From assembly GCA_023159155.1 (NCBI GenBank), contig JAJNNX010000069.1, positions 62,001 to 126,000 on the forward strand: DNA of 64,000 nt, in the 5' to 3' direction. Below the pieces are notes generated by a model. That model had not been told where the DNA came from. It saw only the letters and a list, made by a program, of their open reading frames with translations, and did no database searches. The stretch comes from Ustulina deusta. Taxonomy: Eukaryota > Ascomycota > Sordariomycetes > Xylariales > Xylariaceae. The position numbers were made by a program, and so were the translations under genes. Below, piece after piece: positions 33,553 to 44,142 of the stretch (positions are counted from its first letter, which is position 1; each line of letters starts with the position of its first letter).

Positions 33553-33786
33553 TCAATACTGCTTTGTTATTTTTAGCCAGGTTACGAGGGAAAGACTGGA
33601 ACGTTGACTGCTTACAGTGATATATATGTGGCTTAAAGCCGGAAGCATAACAATAAATAGTTCGCTTATTGAGAAAGTATTGTGTTTCCTAATTGCCAGG
33701 GCTAATACTGAGAAGCTAGTAAATACCTGTAGCGAGGAGGTCATAACACTTATTATTGACGAGAGCATAAGACCGAAAGGTGCCAT
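33553..33786 (-). pseudogene. Possible ABC-transporter membrane-domain remnant
   Basis: A 77-codon, very hydrophobic minus-strand ORF resembles a short piece of the membrane domain of fungal ABC-C type transporters (a TSSLQVFTSFSVLALAIRK block, then SELFIVMLPALSHI). No nucleotide-binding domain or neighbouring exon is visible. It is most likely a leftover fragment; it could also be chance in AT-rich DNA. Confidence 0.28.
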
Positions 33787-34882
33787 GTGAGAAGGTCTGT
33801 ACAGGCTACCAGGGATGTGATTAAATCAGTCTGTAAAGTTAATATCTGTTGGGACCATGATTGATCAATAAAATTGGCCAATATTACAATCCGCAATAAA
33901 GTTCAAGTCCCACGCCCTACAGTGACGGTTGATCGATAGCTCCATCGTATTCTGTACATTCAACCCCTATTCACAATTGCCTCGCCACAATGATTCACCA
34001 AACTCGCTTACGATGCCAAGCGTAAGTTTTACAGCTTTATTCGCCTCTACAATAAAGCCTTGTGCCTGAGAGTAGGCAGGAGAGGCCAACCACTAACTGG
34101 GGTAAGTGGCCAAGTCCGCAGTTGAACGGCTGGCCGATAGAGCGCCTTTCACAAAGCGCAACCGCATTAGTGAACGAATGATAAAACACCGCGGGAAATA
34201 ATTAAATACCAGGGTGCCTATATGAACATACTTCTAACGAATCACTAGGTCAGGGCAATCTCCCTAGGTGGTTGGTTCTCTGAGCAAGTCATGCTTGACG
34301 GTACCCTCCATGAAATTTCGTGCAACACAATCCGGAATACGCGTTCTTAGTTTAGAGAGCATGGGGGTTTGTCTTTACAATAAGTCGATAGGAAGCCTAC
34401 GACAAGAGTGAACTCCAGTTCACTACGAAGAGGGAGCACTCGGTCACGAGGAGACAACAACAACACCAGCTCAGTGTCTCGCTGAATTAGACGATATGCT
34501 TCTGCAAGTCTGATTGACCTAAACTCTATATATTACAAGCCATGTGTAATTGTGAAGACAGCGACTAGTCCAACATGAATATTCCGAGGTTAGCATACGA
34601 GAAATCAAAACAATATAATATTCTATGAGTTGAGGTCCATACCACCCATACTACCCACCGCTTCGTTAATCAAGGCCTCTTCAACTCGCCTTTACGATCG
34701 TTTTCGCCGTGGGCCACAGCGATGATAACGATCGCGATTCTCTCGACAAGCGCGAGCACAGTAAAGGTAGACAAGCCGTCGCTCAGCGCGACATGAGACG
34801 TCAGGCAACGATTGACGATTCCGGCTTCCGAAGACCTAGTCCACGGATACCGTACCCTCCCTTACGGCACTATCTGCAATGC
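33787..34882. other. Intergenic stretch
   Basis: No gene, RNA or clear repeat is recognised in about 1.1 kb of moderately AT-rich sequence upstream of the 3' end of the hypothetical gene at 34883. Confidence 0.5.
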
Positions 34883-35832
34883 TCAGACCTCCTCAAGGAA
34901 CTCGAGAGTATCCAAGTATCGGTACGTGCAAGGCTTGTCTTTATCGTCTTTAGCTATATCTTGGAGATTCTGGATCTCTTCCTTCCTGCCATTCCTCAGC
35001 CACTCGACTTTCCCGTTCTGCTTTTGCGCCTTGCAGATGAGCAACATGAGGTCGTCGACCTCGTCGTGGAATTCGTCGCAGTCCCTCTCCCCAAACCCAG
35101 AGATCCTCAGCTCGCCATCGTCCCAATCGTGTATACAGTAGGCGGCGACTTTGATAAGCGCTTTCCACGCCATCTCGGGCCCTCGGGCGGGCGAGCCACG
35201 GTTATGCAAGGCTTTGATTCGACGGAATAGGGGAGACAGCGTCGAAGGCCAATCGTCGCAATTGCACATGTACTTGGTTTTCATAATAGCATGCTCAACC
35301 ATTTCCTCTATCGCTCTATCAGCCGCATCAATGATCGCGCCCCTTTCCTTGTCTGCCTCATGCCTAGAATGAGCCAATATGTCCCGGGTGCAGGACAGCA
35401 GCTCCTGCCGAAGTTTCGCCCCTGCAGTCTCGTCCTCCAGGACTTTGGCGCAAATTTTCTTCAAGGCGGAGGGAGAAACGAGGTCCAACAGAGCTTCCGT
35501 GGCTAGTTCAATGGTAGGTATTAATATACTAGGTCTGCTAAGAGGGTAAGCTAAAACACCTACTGATGTCAGGTGCGTCATCATCTGATTCAGTAATCTT
35601 GGGTCGCTTTACTTGCACGACGTCTATACATCAGTCAGTTGCAACTTTCAACTACAAATCCGCGTTTTTGAAGTCCTTAACCTGTCCTCCTATCGTTATT
35701 TTGGTCATTGTTTCCCCTTTTCGGTCTACTCTGCTCTTGAGCGACTTCTTGGCAAAGACGTTGTCCACCCCCCTGGTCGGGCTCGGATCGCAGCCCCAGC
35801 GCGCTCTTCGGAACCGGGTACTTGGAACTCAT
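34883..35832 (-). CDS. Hypothetical fungal protein
   Basis: The main exon (34883-35502) and a short exon (35564-35623) are well supported by acceptor and donor sites and by smooth sequence (RPKITESDDAPDI joined to TEALLDLVSPSALKK). A first exon 35682-35832, starting at the Met at 35832, keeps frame (831 nt, 276 aa), but its sequence is odd. In the other frame after a run of six G the same DNA reads more naturally (VDNVFAKKSLKSRVDRKG), so the 5' end may be frameshifted or mis-modelled. The protein is helical and charged, with KICAKVLEDETAGAKLRQEL, a CNCDDWPSTLSPLFRRIKAL block and a DDLMLLICKAQK helix. No family or function is recognised. Confidence 0.6.
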
Positions 35833-37429
35833 CACGACCGTGGTTCCCTGGATATAAGGCTTTAAATTGATCTTATTCTATGGGTTTGCGGTTGAATGTT
35901 GGACGACGCGCGTTATCTTAATGTTGAGGTTTCCGGGAGAATCGTTCCGAACTGGCCGGGCAACCAACACGAAGAGACAAGGGTAGGGCACTCGGACCAC
36001 TACGCACATCCAAAACAGTACAACGTGTCGTGGTTCTATTGTTGATCGAGGTGATAGGAATGAGTGACTGTGAGGTGTGAAAATACTGGTTGAGAAGGGA
36101 GTGGGGGTACAGTTAGATCCGAGTTGCTCGTTAGAGACGAGGTTGAGCTTTGTCGATGGAGTTGATAAAATACAAAGCAGGTTTTATACGTATGGCCACC
36201 AGGTCACGACCCACGGGTTCATATATCTAATAGTTGTCGGCCCTGTGGGATTTGCACCAGGACTTTGATAGTAGGCCGCTCTCATGGGAGACCGTCGTAG
36301 TTAAAATTGATCTTGACGCCACTGACGCTGAGCAGTCCCCGAAACTGACAAGGACAGGCTGGACCATTCGATGTGCTCCTCGCACGCGAGATCTCAGCTA
36401 TGTCGCCGCCTGAAGTTGAATCGCCATGGTACGAATGAAAGAGTAATTGTTGCGTTAGCACACTGTTCTACCTGATCATCCCGGGAGTTGCTTCCGGAAA
36501 GTCCAGGACTTTGGTCCAATATAGATGTTGGTCTATATCCTCATCTTCATCGTAATTTGTTCTTTCTTCCTTACGCGCCGTGTTCCAGTTGACTCGCCAT
36601 TTACATAACGCTCCCAGGATATAAGCTTTCAGTTTCATGTACGACACCCGAGTTAGAAGGCGTAGCTAGAATATGATACATCTAGATTCCCCTATCTAGG
36701 AGGCTTTCTTGTTCAGGCATCTAGATATTTATTCTCGAGACGCATGCCGGGGTAGGCAGCTTCAATGGCTGTCATTTGATTCATCTAGCTGCCGTAAGTA
36801 CGATTACCCTATCCCGTCACGATTCGAGTAAGCCCAGTACTAAGTAGGGAAGATGATGAAGCAAGCACACACGCGGGGACAAGAAGCAGCACGTTTTTCA
36901 GGCTAGATTCCGTCATACACTGTCTAGCTGTAAACAAATCGGCACCAAAGTCGTACATATCAAGGTAGCATTGGTATTTGTATCTATGTTAACATGCTAC
37001 AGAATAGCATGATTGCCATGCCATGTATGCGATGTATGAACATCGTTTCCTCTCCATTCCCTTTTCCCTTTCCTATTTTACCACAATTATGTGCAAGCAA
37101 GCAAGCAAACAAGCCATGAACGCCGTCGCAATGCAACACAGCCAAAGAAAGCGATTAGCTATACAGAGAGGTAGCCTGTGTGTCTCTGGATTAGCTCGTC
37201 CTTTTCCGCAGATCCGTTTCAAAATCCCACTACCCTTCCAGCCTCGACGGCACGCCTACCACCTGGTGGCATAACAAGATATAGCCCAGCAGTGTGAGAA
37301 TAAGGCATAATACAACCCTCATAATCGAGATATTCAATATCAGGCTGGGGCTGAACGATGACACGGGGGAATTCCACAGAATACCTCATGTCCGATAAGT
37401 AAGACAAGGCCACGTAATTTACCAAAGCG
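35833..37429. other. Intergenic stretch
   Basis: About 1.6 kb with only short ORFs on both strands and no family motif. The left part should carry the promoter of the hypothetical gene, the right part the 3' UTR of UTP15. Confidence 0.5.
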
Positions 37430-39031
37430 TCAATCGGAGCCGACTAGAAGACTGTCCAACATGCCGCTCGTCTGAATCGCTTTTTGTGCCCTCTCGACCT
37501 CGAGCTTGACGCGGCGATACAGAAGTTTGAAAGCTGCGGCAAGTTCCGCGCTTTCATCTGTGAACTCGGCGTATAAATCTAGCAGGTGTGTCGCAACGTC
37601 TGTGCACACAGACACGTACCGCGGGTCGACGATGTGTAACTGCACCCATTTAAGAATCGGTTGGACGGAGATCTCGTCACGGCCCTCGAGGGCGTCGCGT
37701 AGAGCACTACGGTGGCGCAGCGCCACGAGGAGTGTCAGGACCGTCAGTGGACCATGGTCCTTGGACGTTGGGTCGAGCACATGGTCAAGCGCCGCCCTGA
37801 AGTTCCCATGCCGTAAATCTTTTTGCCAGGGCTGCTCGCGTTTTGGGCGCGACAGGTCGTTCGCTATTACTACATCCGCACCTTCGCCTACCATCTCCAG
37901 ACGCTTGGTGGCCGAGGCTTGCTTCTTTCGCTTGTTTCTGGCTCTGTCATGTGTCGCGATGGTGCCCGCAAGGAGCGCCTCCATCTCCTTCTCGCGTTCA
38001 CGTTCGCGCGCTGCCTCGGAGCCCGTGAGACGCGTGCGCAACGACAGTACGCCGGACTGCATGCCCACGGCCAAGTGCCTATCATCGTCGTTGGTGCCCG
38101 CGGTGACAACGCGCACGGCGAGAATAGGAGATGGGTATTTGGCACCAGCTACCACATTCCAGCCCGTAGTCTCGTAGATTTTGATATGCCCGTCGAGGGA
38201 GCCAGATACAACGCGGCGGCCATTCGAGGCAATACTCAGAGAAGTGACGGTTTTTTGGTGGTTCGTAATAACATGGCGAGGCTTAGCGGCGACCAAGTCC
38301 AGAACAGATATCTGGTTTCCCGCGGAGGCGAGGACGGTGGTGCCCGACGCAAGGGGTAGAACATCTTCAATCGGCGCCTGGTGCTTGAATACCATGACCG
38401 AAGACGAGGAGCTCGGTGTCCGCGGATCCCAGAGCCGCACTGTGTTGTCGTAGCTACCGCTGACCAACAGGTTGCTCAGAGTGCCGGGGATGAAGGCACC
38501 CGAGCGAACGTAGTCGGAATGGCCGAGGAAGACGGACGTGCTTTCGGCGCTGGGCAAATCCCACAACCGAACACTGCGGTCGTCGCTGGCACTCATGAGC
38601 GTGGTCAGATCGGTGGGAGAGAACTTGGTCGTCCACACGGGCTGCTTGAGTTGCGTCCACGTCTTGAGAATGGCCCTCGACTTGATATCGAAAACCTGTA
38701 TTCTGCCCGAGTCTTCGCCGGCGACCAGGATGCGGCCGTCTCGTCGGATCTCGCCACTGCGTGCATTGTCGCCGAAACGCGTGAACGTCTTGACCAGCTT
38801 CCGCGTCCGAACCGAGTAGACCTGCACCCGCGGGCCGGCAGTGACGGCGAAGAGGTCGTTGTCTCCCGCCGGATTCGCGATGGGTGCCGTGATGTGTGTG
38901 ACGGCGACTTCGGTCGGTGTTGGAATCACCAGGTGGTTCTTGAAGGTCCGCCAATACTTTTGCTCCGCGGTGACCACTGAAGGGCCCGCGGGCAGCTTCA
39001 GTTGTTGCAGAGGTGCCACCTCGGCCGCCAT
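37430..39031 (-). CDS. UTP15: U3 snoRNP component UTP15 (WD40 protein)
   Basis: An intronless ORF of 533 codons counted from the Met at 39031. A Met 11 codons upstream also exists, but MAAEVAPLQQLKLP is the better start by position before the conserved EQKYWRTFKNHL block. WD40 repeats fill about residues 50-330, with clear units SASDDRSVRLWDLP, SGSYDNTVRLWDPR and SGSLDGHIKIYET. The C-terminal UTP15 domain follows (FRAALDHVL..., TVLTLLVALRHRSALRDAL, ILKWVQLHIVDPRY). In yeast, Utp15 is part of the t-UTP/UtpA complex in the small-subunit processome and acts in nucleolar pre-18S rRNA processing and rDNA transcription. It is a conserved single-copy gene. It is divergent from the dienoyl-CoA isomerase gene. 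Confidence 0.95.
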   Translation of the reverse strand: MAAEVAPLQQLKLPAGPSVVTAEQKYWRTFKNHLVIPTPTEVAVTHITAPIANPAGDNDLFAVTAGPRVQVYSVRTRKLVKTFTRFGDNARSGEIRRDGRILVAGEDSGRIQVFDIKSRAILKTWTQLKQPVWTTKFSPTDLTTLMSASDDRSVRLWDLPSAESTSVFLGHSDYVRSGAFIPGTLSNLLVSGSYDNTVRLWDPRTPSSSSSVMVFKHQAPIEDVLPLASGTTVLASAGNQISVLDLVAAKPRHVITNHQKTVTSLSIASNGRRVVSGSLDGHIKIYETTGWNVVAGAKYPSPILAVRVVTAGTNDDDRHLAVGMQSGVLSLRTRLTGSEAAREREREKEMEALLAGTIATHDRARNKRKKQASATKRLEMVGEGADVVIANDLSRPKREQPWQKDLRHGNFRAALDHVLDPTSKDHGPLTVLTLLVALRHRSALRDALEGRDEISVQPILKWVQLHIVDPRYVSVCTDVATHLLDLYAEFTDESAELAAAFKLLYRRVKLEVERAQKAIQTSGMLDSLLVGSD

Positions 39032-39398
39032 CGTGTCAATTGGTGTGCTTCTGTCGACAAGCAAATGGAACTCGACCGAGAGTACTATTTTTTTTTTGGC
39101 GAGGGATGCTTACCGCCGTCTAACCAGGAGCCCCACCAAATCTTTAGCTAATTGCGGCTAGCCACCACATGCCTGATATGCCGATAAGGCCATATCGATA
39201 AGCCGTAGGCAGCCGAGTGGCTTCTCTTGATGTACCTCGGCTTCTTCCCAACAGCTTACACGGGTACGGTTACAACACAGGTAGACTCCCACCATGTAAA
39301 TAAGAATTCCATCCTTTCTCCTGTACATCGGCAACCATTTATCCCTATTTCGGGCCATTTTAATGTTAATTTAAGTCGTCATCATCCAAGCTCCCAGC
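39032..39398. promoter_or_regulatory. Divergent promoter region of UTP15 and the isomerase gene
   Basis: The 367 bp between head-to-head start codons contain an A/T-run (TTTTTTTTT near 39090) close to UTP15, a common nucleosome-free-region signal in fungi. No specific factor site was recognised. Confidence 0.4.
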
Positions 39399-40377
39399 AT
39401 GGCGGCATCATTAGACGGATATGCCGGCTTCAAGCATTTCCTCATCTCGTCACCAGCCGAGTATGTAGCCCACGTGGAGACGAACCGGCCGGAAAAGCTG
39501 AATGCGTTCTTTGAGGATATGTGGCTCGAGCTGGGTCAGATCTTCAGGAAACTATCACACGATCCTAACGTGCGCGCCGTCATATTCTCTGCCGTTGGAG
39601 AAAGGGCATTTACAGCAGGTCTCGACGTGCAAGCGGCAAGCCAAGGGGGTGTGCTTTCACAAGATGGAGTGTTAGACGGGTCGAGGTTCGCAACTCGCGT
39701 CAGACGGCACATTTACGAGTTCCAGGATAGCGTCGGTGCAATCGAGAAGTGCGAAAAGCGTATGTTTCATATCCCTCTTATTATGCGTTGCTCTTCATAA
39801 CACCAAGTTCTAATACGTAACAGCCGTCATCGTCGTTATGCATGGTATATCTATCGGTCTTGCAATCGACCTGTCCTGTTGTGCCGACATCAGGATATGC
39901 TCAAAAGATACCAAGTTCTCTGTAAAAGAAGTCGATATTGGTCTAGCAGCAGATATTGGGACTCTGAGCCGCCTACCCAAGATTGTCGGCAATCATTCCT
40001 GGGTGAAGGACGTGTGTTTGTCTGCCAGGTTCTTTGACGCCGATGAAGCTTTCGCTGTGGGATTTGTCAGTCAGGTATTAGACAATAAGGCCCAGGCGAT
40101 TGAGACTGCGACAAAAATGGCAACCCTCATCGCTTCCAAAAGTCCTGTGGCCGTTCAAGGTACCAAGGATATTTTGAACTATTCTAGAGATAAATCGGTA
40201 TCAGAAGGTGAGTAATAATCCCAACACGAAGGTCAATGTGCTTGCTGATAAACGTCTTCACGCGAAGGTCTCCGCTACACGGCTGTTTGGAACTCAGCGA
40301 TGCTTCAGTCAAAAGATGTATCAGCCGCCATGCTTTCGGGTATTAAGAAGACAAAACCAAGGTTTGAGAAGCTGTAA
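39399..40377 (+). CDS. Delta3,5-Delta2,4-dienoyl-CoA isomerase (crotonase family)
   Basis: Three exons: 39399-39759, 39824-40207 and 40268-40377 (855 nt, 284 aa). The crotonase fold is plain: NRPEKLNAFFEDMW, AFTAGLDVQAA (oxyanion loop), then MHGISIGLAIDL and VKEVDIGLAADIGTLSRLPKIVGN. Asp136, Glu156 and Asp164 fall at the same spacing (20 and 8) as the catalytic Asp176/Glu196/Asp204 of the rat enzyme, which separates it from plain enoyl-CoA hydratases. It moves double bonds of 3,5-dienoyl-CoA to 2,4-dienoyl-CoA in beta-oxidation of odd-position unsaturated fatty acids. The protein ends in EKL, a weak match to the peroxisomal PTS1 signal (SKL-type), so peroxisomal location is likely but not certain. 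Confidence 0.92.
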
Positions 40378-40711
40378 GATTCCTGCGCAATACACCACCT
40401 GGGGTCTGCAGAAGTGTTTATTAGTAGAGTCTAGGGTCTGCACAAGTGTTCCATAGTGTATAGAATAGCATCTTGCAGGTTGGCAGAAGTTGACTGTCCG
40501 CCCACGCTCAATAGAAGCTGACCATGTCCTGATCCATGTCTGGCGTATTCGACCCTAGCTGCCCAGCCCATGACGCACTGATCCTAAGATAAAAGGGTGA
40601 TATCGCCAAGCGACACAACTCAGTTGCATCATCTCATTTTTTATTCTCCCGATCAGAGCCCGAATCGTCGTCTATGAAGGGGACGGTCTCCTTCAGTCTC
40701 TGTCAGTCAAG
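40378..40711. other. Convergent 3' region
   Basis: About 330 bp between the stop codons of the isomerase gene and TFB5; no gene seen. Confidence 0.45.
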
Positions 40712-41023
40712 TTAGTCTTCATCGGGGCTCAACAACTGTGCTAAAAAGCCGGGTGGTCAGTCAGCCACCTACTTCCTCCAGTTTGGCCTTGAGCTGCGCA
40801 ACCATGACATCTTTAATCAAGAGGTGCGAATCATCAAGATCCTCGATGATGTAGTCATTCTTCTCGCTATCGATATTAATGATAATCGATTTAATAGACG
40901 GGTCGCATTCCACCAAGGTTCCTGCAGAGCAAGCAGAAAGGGTTAGATCCTCAAATGTTTGGCTGACCGAGAATAGGCACGATTAGAGACAGAGAGCAAG
41001 GCACCTTTGATTGCTCGAACCAT
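40712..41023 (-). CDS. TFB5: TFIIH core subunit TFB5 (GTF2H5/TTDA homologue)
   Basis: A tiny three-exon gene on the minus strand: 41005-41023, 40773-40921 and 40712-40735. It begins MVRAIKG, and the second exon gives TLVECDPSIKSIIINIDSEK, then IIEDLDDSHLLI and LKAKLEE, matching the whole TFB5 fold, normally 65-75 aa. The first exon is only 19 nt, so automated prediction may miss it. The last intron would be 37 nt, unusually short; without it the frame stops at 40761-40763 after EEVGG, giving 59 aa. With it the protein ends LLSPDED at 63 aa, an acidic tail that suits the family better. TFB5 stabilises TFIIH and stimulates its ATPase in nucleotide-excision repair and transcription. Confidence 0.87.
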
Positions 41024-42530
41024 TGTGGTAGAAACTAATTGTAAATGCCGCCACTGCTTTTCACTTGGGCCGTGAGATTCTGGACCTTTGGATTGTATGG
41101 CACAATTCCTCCTACCGAAGTAGCTTCTAGGTTCTCGTTGTCTTGACAATGATATGCTGGACTGGAAGATACCACCAAAGAAGCAACTGTTCAAAAGCGG
41201 AAGTGTTGTGCCAAGACAACAGAGTTCAGTCCCTACAACATGAGACTAGCTATTAGTGTGGCTTTTTAATGTGGCTAGAGCAGTTCCAATAGAATACTGC
41301 AGTTAGTGTGCAATGAGGTTCCAGCCACCTCATGATCAATCATCCATGCAACAAATACAGCACTACCTACCACGCTAAGCCTGATAGAGAGCTGCTAGTG
41401 AAGGCTTGGCGCCACCTGCCCTATCCACATGTATCGACCTCCTTAGCGTCAGAGGGGATTTCGGATTCAGAAGCAACCAAGCAACTGCCGCGCGTTCCGT
41501 CAGATGCTGAGCCAGAACCTGCGCAACCTGTCACTCGTCTAATGATGACCAACGATAACATGACCTGTTGTACCTAGTGCACAGAACATCGTTAGTCCTC
41601 CGGGGTACAGAGATTAGTCTAGTGCTACGTGGTGAAACTTTGGTGCCAGAATGCCGTCCAGCCGACTGAAATGATAAATAATAAATCCTAAAACGAGGCA
41701 CCTCGTGATTTGGAATTACCCCTCCAAACCCGACACCATCCTACCGATGCTCCCTGGCATGTCCTATGGCACTGCTGATCCCCTGACTAGGTAGGCAGGC
41801 ATTCAACAAAACCTGCCACCATCTCGGCCATTCCCTCTTATTAGACTACATGACATACACCTAACCGGGGAAGCTAACGAACATGGCGTCTTCATCTTTG
41901 CACGTGTAGAGTGTAGTGTACCTATAATGCTACCCAGTCAGGAAATATTGCATTGCCGTCATTAATTAGCACAGCCTCTTTCACACATCAGTATCCTCGT
42001 TACCTCATCAATTGATTCCAAGCAAATCTGTCGGGTTTGTTTCAATTATACTGCTGTGCTTTGCAACTCAACGCCACAAGCACCAGCTGGGCCGACAAGC
42101 TTCCTAGAATCCAGCTTCTCCTAACGAGGCATCTTTCAAAAATAATCAATTGTTCACCCAGCCTCTGAACGGATGTAGATTCCTCGGTGAGCGAAGACCA
42201 CCACGGCTATATTGCGGTATGAGACCTGGCAGGTCAGCTACGCCAGCCATCAGCAGCCGTAAACATCATACGTGCGATCCCGTGTTCCCAGAATAAATCT
42301 TGGAGGATCGTAACAAGGAGAACGGGTTTCTCCTTTCAAGTCCGCATCCTCCGCCCCGATCAATCCCCAAGGATACCAGCCACCCAGAAACAGTATCTCG
42401 CCACCGGCTTTAATCTCGTTCCTCCGCTTCCCCCAAATCACAAGACGGAGAAAAAGAAGAAGAAAAGGAAGAAAAAAGCACCAATTGGAAGACAAAACAA
42501 AATTCAAAAGCTGAAAAGAGAAAGAAAAGC
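41024..42530. other. Intergenic stretch
   Basis: About 1.5 kb without a supported gene. An 81-codon plus-strand ORF at 41332-41577 has no recognisable features. The 42.43-42.53 kb part is very purine-rich on the plus strand (AAGAAGAAAAGG-like), a likely 5' leader of the following gene. Confidence 0.5.
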
Positions 42531-43283
42531 ATGGCACTAGGCAACGACACTACGAACGACGGGCCGCAGCAACCCTTCGCCTACGTGCTAATCCCGCTTC
42601 TCGGCTTCGGCCTCATAGTCTCGCTAATAACCTGCTACCGGTTCCGGCGCAGGAAGCAGCGACTAGCGCGTCTCGTGGCAGAGGATCCGGGGTATGTGCG
42701 CGAACTCGAGGCCGGCCGCACGCGAGTGGACCGCCGTGGGCCAAACGGGGCCGTCGTGACGGGGAGGAGGAGAGCAGGAAGGCGTCTAGGCTTGGGCGTC
42801 GGAAGCAGGGAAGAAGGGCTGAACGAGCTCGGCGAGGCGCCGCCTGCATACACGCCGAACGCGCCGAAACCGCCATCGGAGGCAGGCGGCGGTGGTGTCG
42901 AAAATGTCGAGTTGATGACGTATTCTCAGGCGACGGCTGAGGCTGGCACGAGTCGGAGTCCACCGGGGTACGGCGAGGAGCCATCCTCCAGTGCAGCGAC
43001 TGGGTCGAGGATGGGGACGGTTGCGGGGACGACAAGTGGTGGTGCTGGCGATAGTGCGAGACTAAGCCAGGAAATGAGGAGAGGTGCTACTGGAAGTGCA
43101 CCGACGAGTACTGGTGCTCGTGAGACGACAATATTAAGCGAGGAGATGAGGAGAGATGGTGCAACGGGAAATGCAGGGACCACGACTGAGGAGGCGGTGG
43201 CGGACACAATTGCCGCAGCAACATCACCAACGAATGAACCAGCACCGCCCCCAAGAGCGGTGTTACCTCCTGCTTCAAATTGA
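42531..43283 (+). CDS. Single-pass membrane protein with two PPxY motifs
   Basis: An intronless ORF of 250 codons. A short outside N-terminus is followed by one helix at about 15-35 (ending CYRFRRRKQR, positive-inside). A long cytosolic, low-complexity Gly/Ser/Thr/Ala tail follows. It holds PPAY at 104-107 and PPGY at 144-147, the ligand motif for WW domains of Rsp5/NEDD4-type ubiquitin ligases. Such small fungal proteins often act as adaptors for ubiquitination of other membrane proteins, or are themselves sorted to the vacuole. A weak internal repeat is visible (LSQEMRRGATG and LSEEMRRDGATG). High GC and the antisense ORF of similar length are by-products of composition. No named family is recognised. 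Confidence 0.72.
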   Translation: MALGNDTTNDGPQQPFAYVLIPLLGFGLIVSLITCYRFRRRKQRLARLVAEDPGYVRELEAGRTRVDRRGPNGAVVTGRRRAGRRLGLGVGSREEGLNELGEAPPAYTPNAPKPPSEAGGGGVENVELMTYSQATAEAGTSRSPPGYGEEPSSSAATGSRMGTVAGTTSGGAGDSARLSQEMRRGATGSAPTSTGARETTILSEEMRRDGATGNAGTTTEEAVADTIAAATSPTNEPAPPPRAVLPPASN

Positions 43284-43386
43284 CGATAAACCATCGGCAA
43301 TTTCACGTTAGAAATTGGAACGATGTGATTGGGTGCGATATGATATGATACCATCATACATCGCGCTATTGGATCTATTCGCGCGC

Positions 43387-43402
43387 GCACACACACACAC
43401 AC
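43387..43402 (+). repeat. (CA)n microsatellite
   Basis: CGCGCGCA followed by a run of CA dinucleotides, in the 3' region of the PPxY membrane-protein gene. Confidence 0.8.
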
Positions 43403-43454
43403 AGCGCCTTTGCACAGGAACGAAAGAAACAACAATCAAAATATATACCACCAC

Positions 43455-43858
43455 TTAAGCCAACGCGGAATTTCCCTGGCAGGCAGGTATGTACGCCGGG
43501 GGGCCCTGGATAGGCAGGCCTCCCTCCAGTTCCGACTCGATCTCGTGTGCTTGCTTGACGCGGCGTGATTTCCGCCACAGAGAACGAATCATGAACGCAG
43601 GTAGGAAATAACACAATATCAGGAAGACGCAACCTAGGGTGTCAGCTACCTACTTTATCGATGATACCTTTTCATTTCCCGCAGGAGGACATTTTCGATT
43701 CTCTACGGCATGGCATGGCATTATATGGGATTTGATACCCCGACTCGGGACATATATCTACACTTTGAACAGGGAGTAACAGGACACGCACCATGATATC
43801 GTAATATACCCAGAATCCAATGAATGATGATTAGAATCCTACAACTTCCTACACCCAT
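43455..43858 (-). CDS. Possible small membrane protein with a PPxY tail
   Basis: A two-exon model on the minus strand, convergent with the preceding gene: exon 1 from the Met at 43858 and exon 2 43455-43633. Two donors fit exon 1 (at 43810 or 43792); both keep frame and give 75 or 81 aa. The hydrophobic stretch RILIIIHWILG joins a second one (CVFLILCYFLPAFMI), followed by a basic stop-transfer patch (RSLWRKSRR) and a tail with EIESELEGG and GPPAYIP. The PPAY motif again suggests a Rsp5-type WW ligand. It is loosely like small proteolipids but I cannot name a family. Open alternatives: a missing upstream exon, or no gene. Confidence 0.37.
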
Positions 43859-44037
43859 GCTACAGAATGTGTGAGTACTGACCAAAAGTATCAAAAAAAA
43901 AAAACCCGCGGTGTTCTGTAATGCACATATACTTCAGGCACGAAGACACCAGCAGAGGAAAATTAACGATAGACTTCTTTAACCGAAGCGTATCTATTTA
44001 TTGATTCTCTCTCTCGTATCTATCCCTCTAACACAAT

Positions 44038-44090
44038 TCGCCTTCCTTCCTTCTTTCTTTCTTCCTTTCTTTCTTCCTTTCTCCCAACAA
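44038..44090 (+). repeat. Pyrimidine (CTTT/CTTC) tract
   Basis: An imperfect TTCC/TTTC repeat lies just beyond the stop codon of the aldo/keto reductase gene. On the reverse strand it is a purine-rich 3' UTR tract. Confidence 0.7.
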
Positions 44091-44142
44091 ACAAACCCCA
44101 AATCTAGGCCCCCCCCCTAGCCCAAGTAACCCAGTACGCCCA

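Noticed and set aside
37506..38980. Several plus-strand ORFs over 37.5-39.0 kb
   Set aside because: Antisense of the UTP15 coding sequence.
42613..43435. Minus-strand ORFs opposite the PPxY membrane protein
   Set aside because: Low-complexity Pro/Ser/Arg and Val/Ala sequences mirroring the GC-rich plus-strand gene; no family features.
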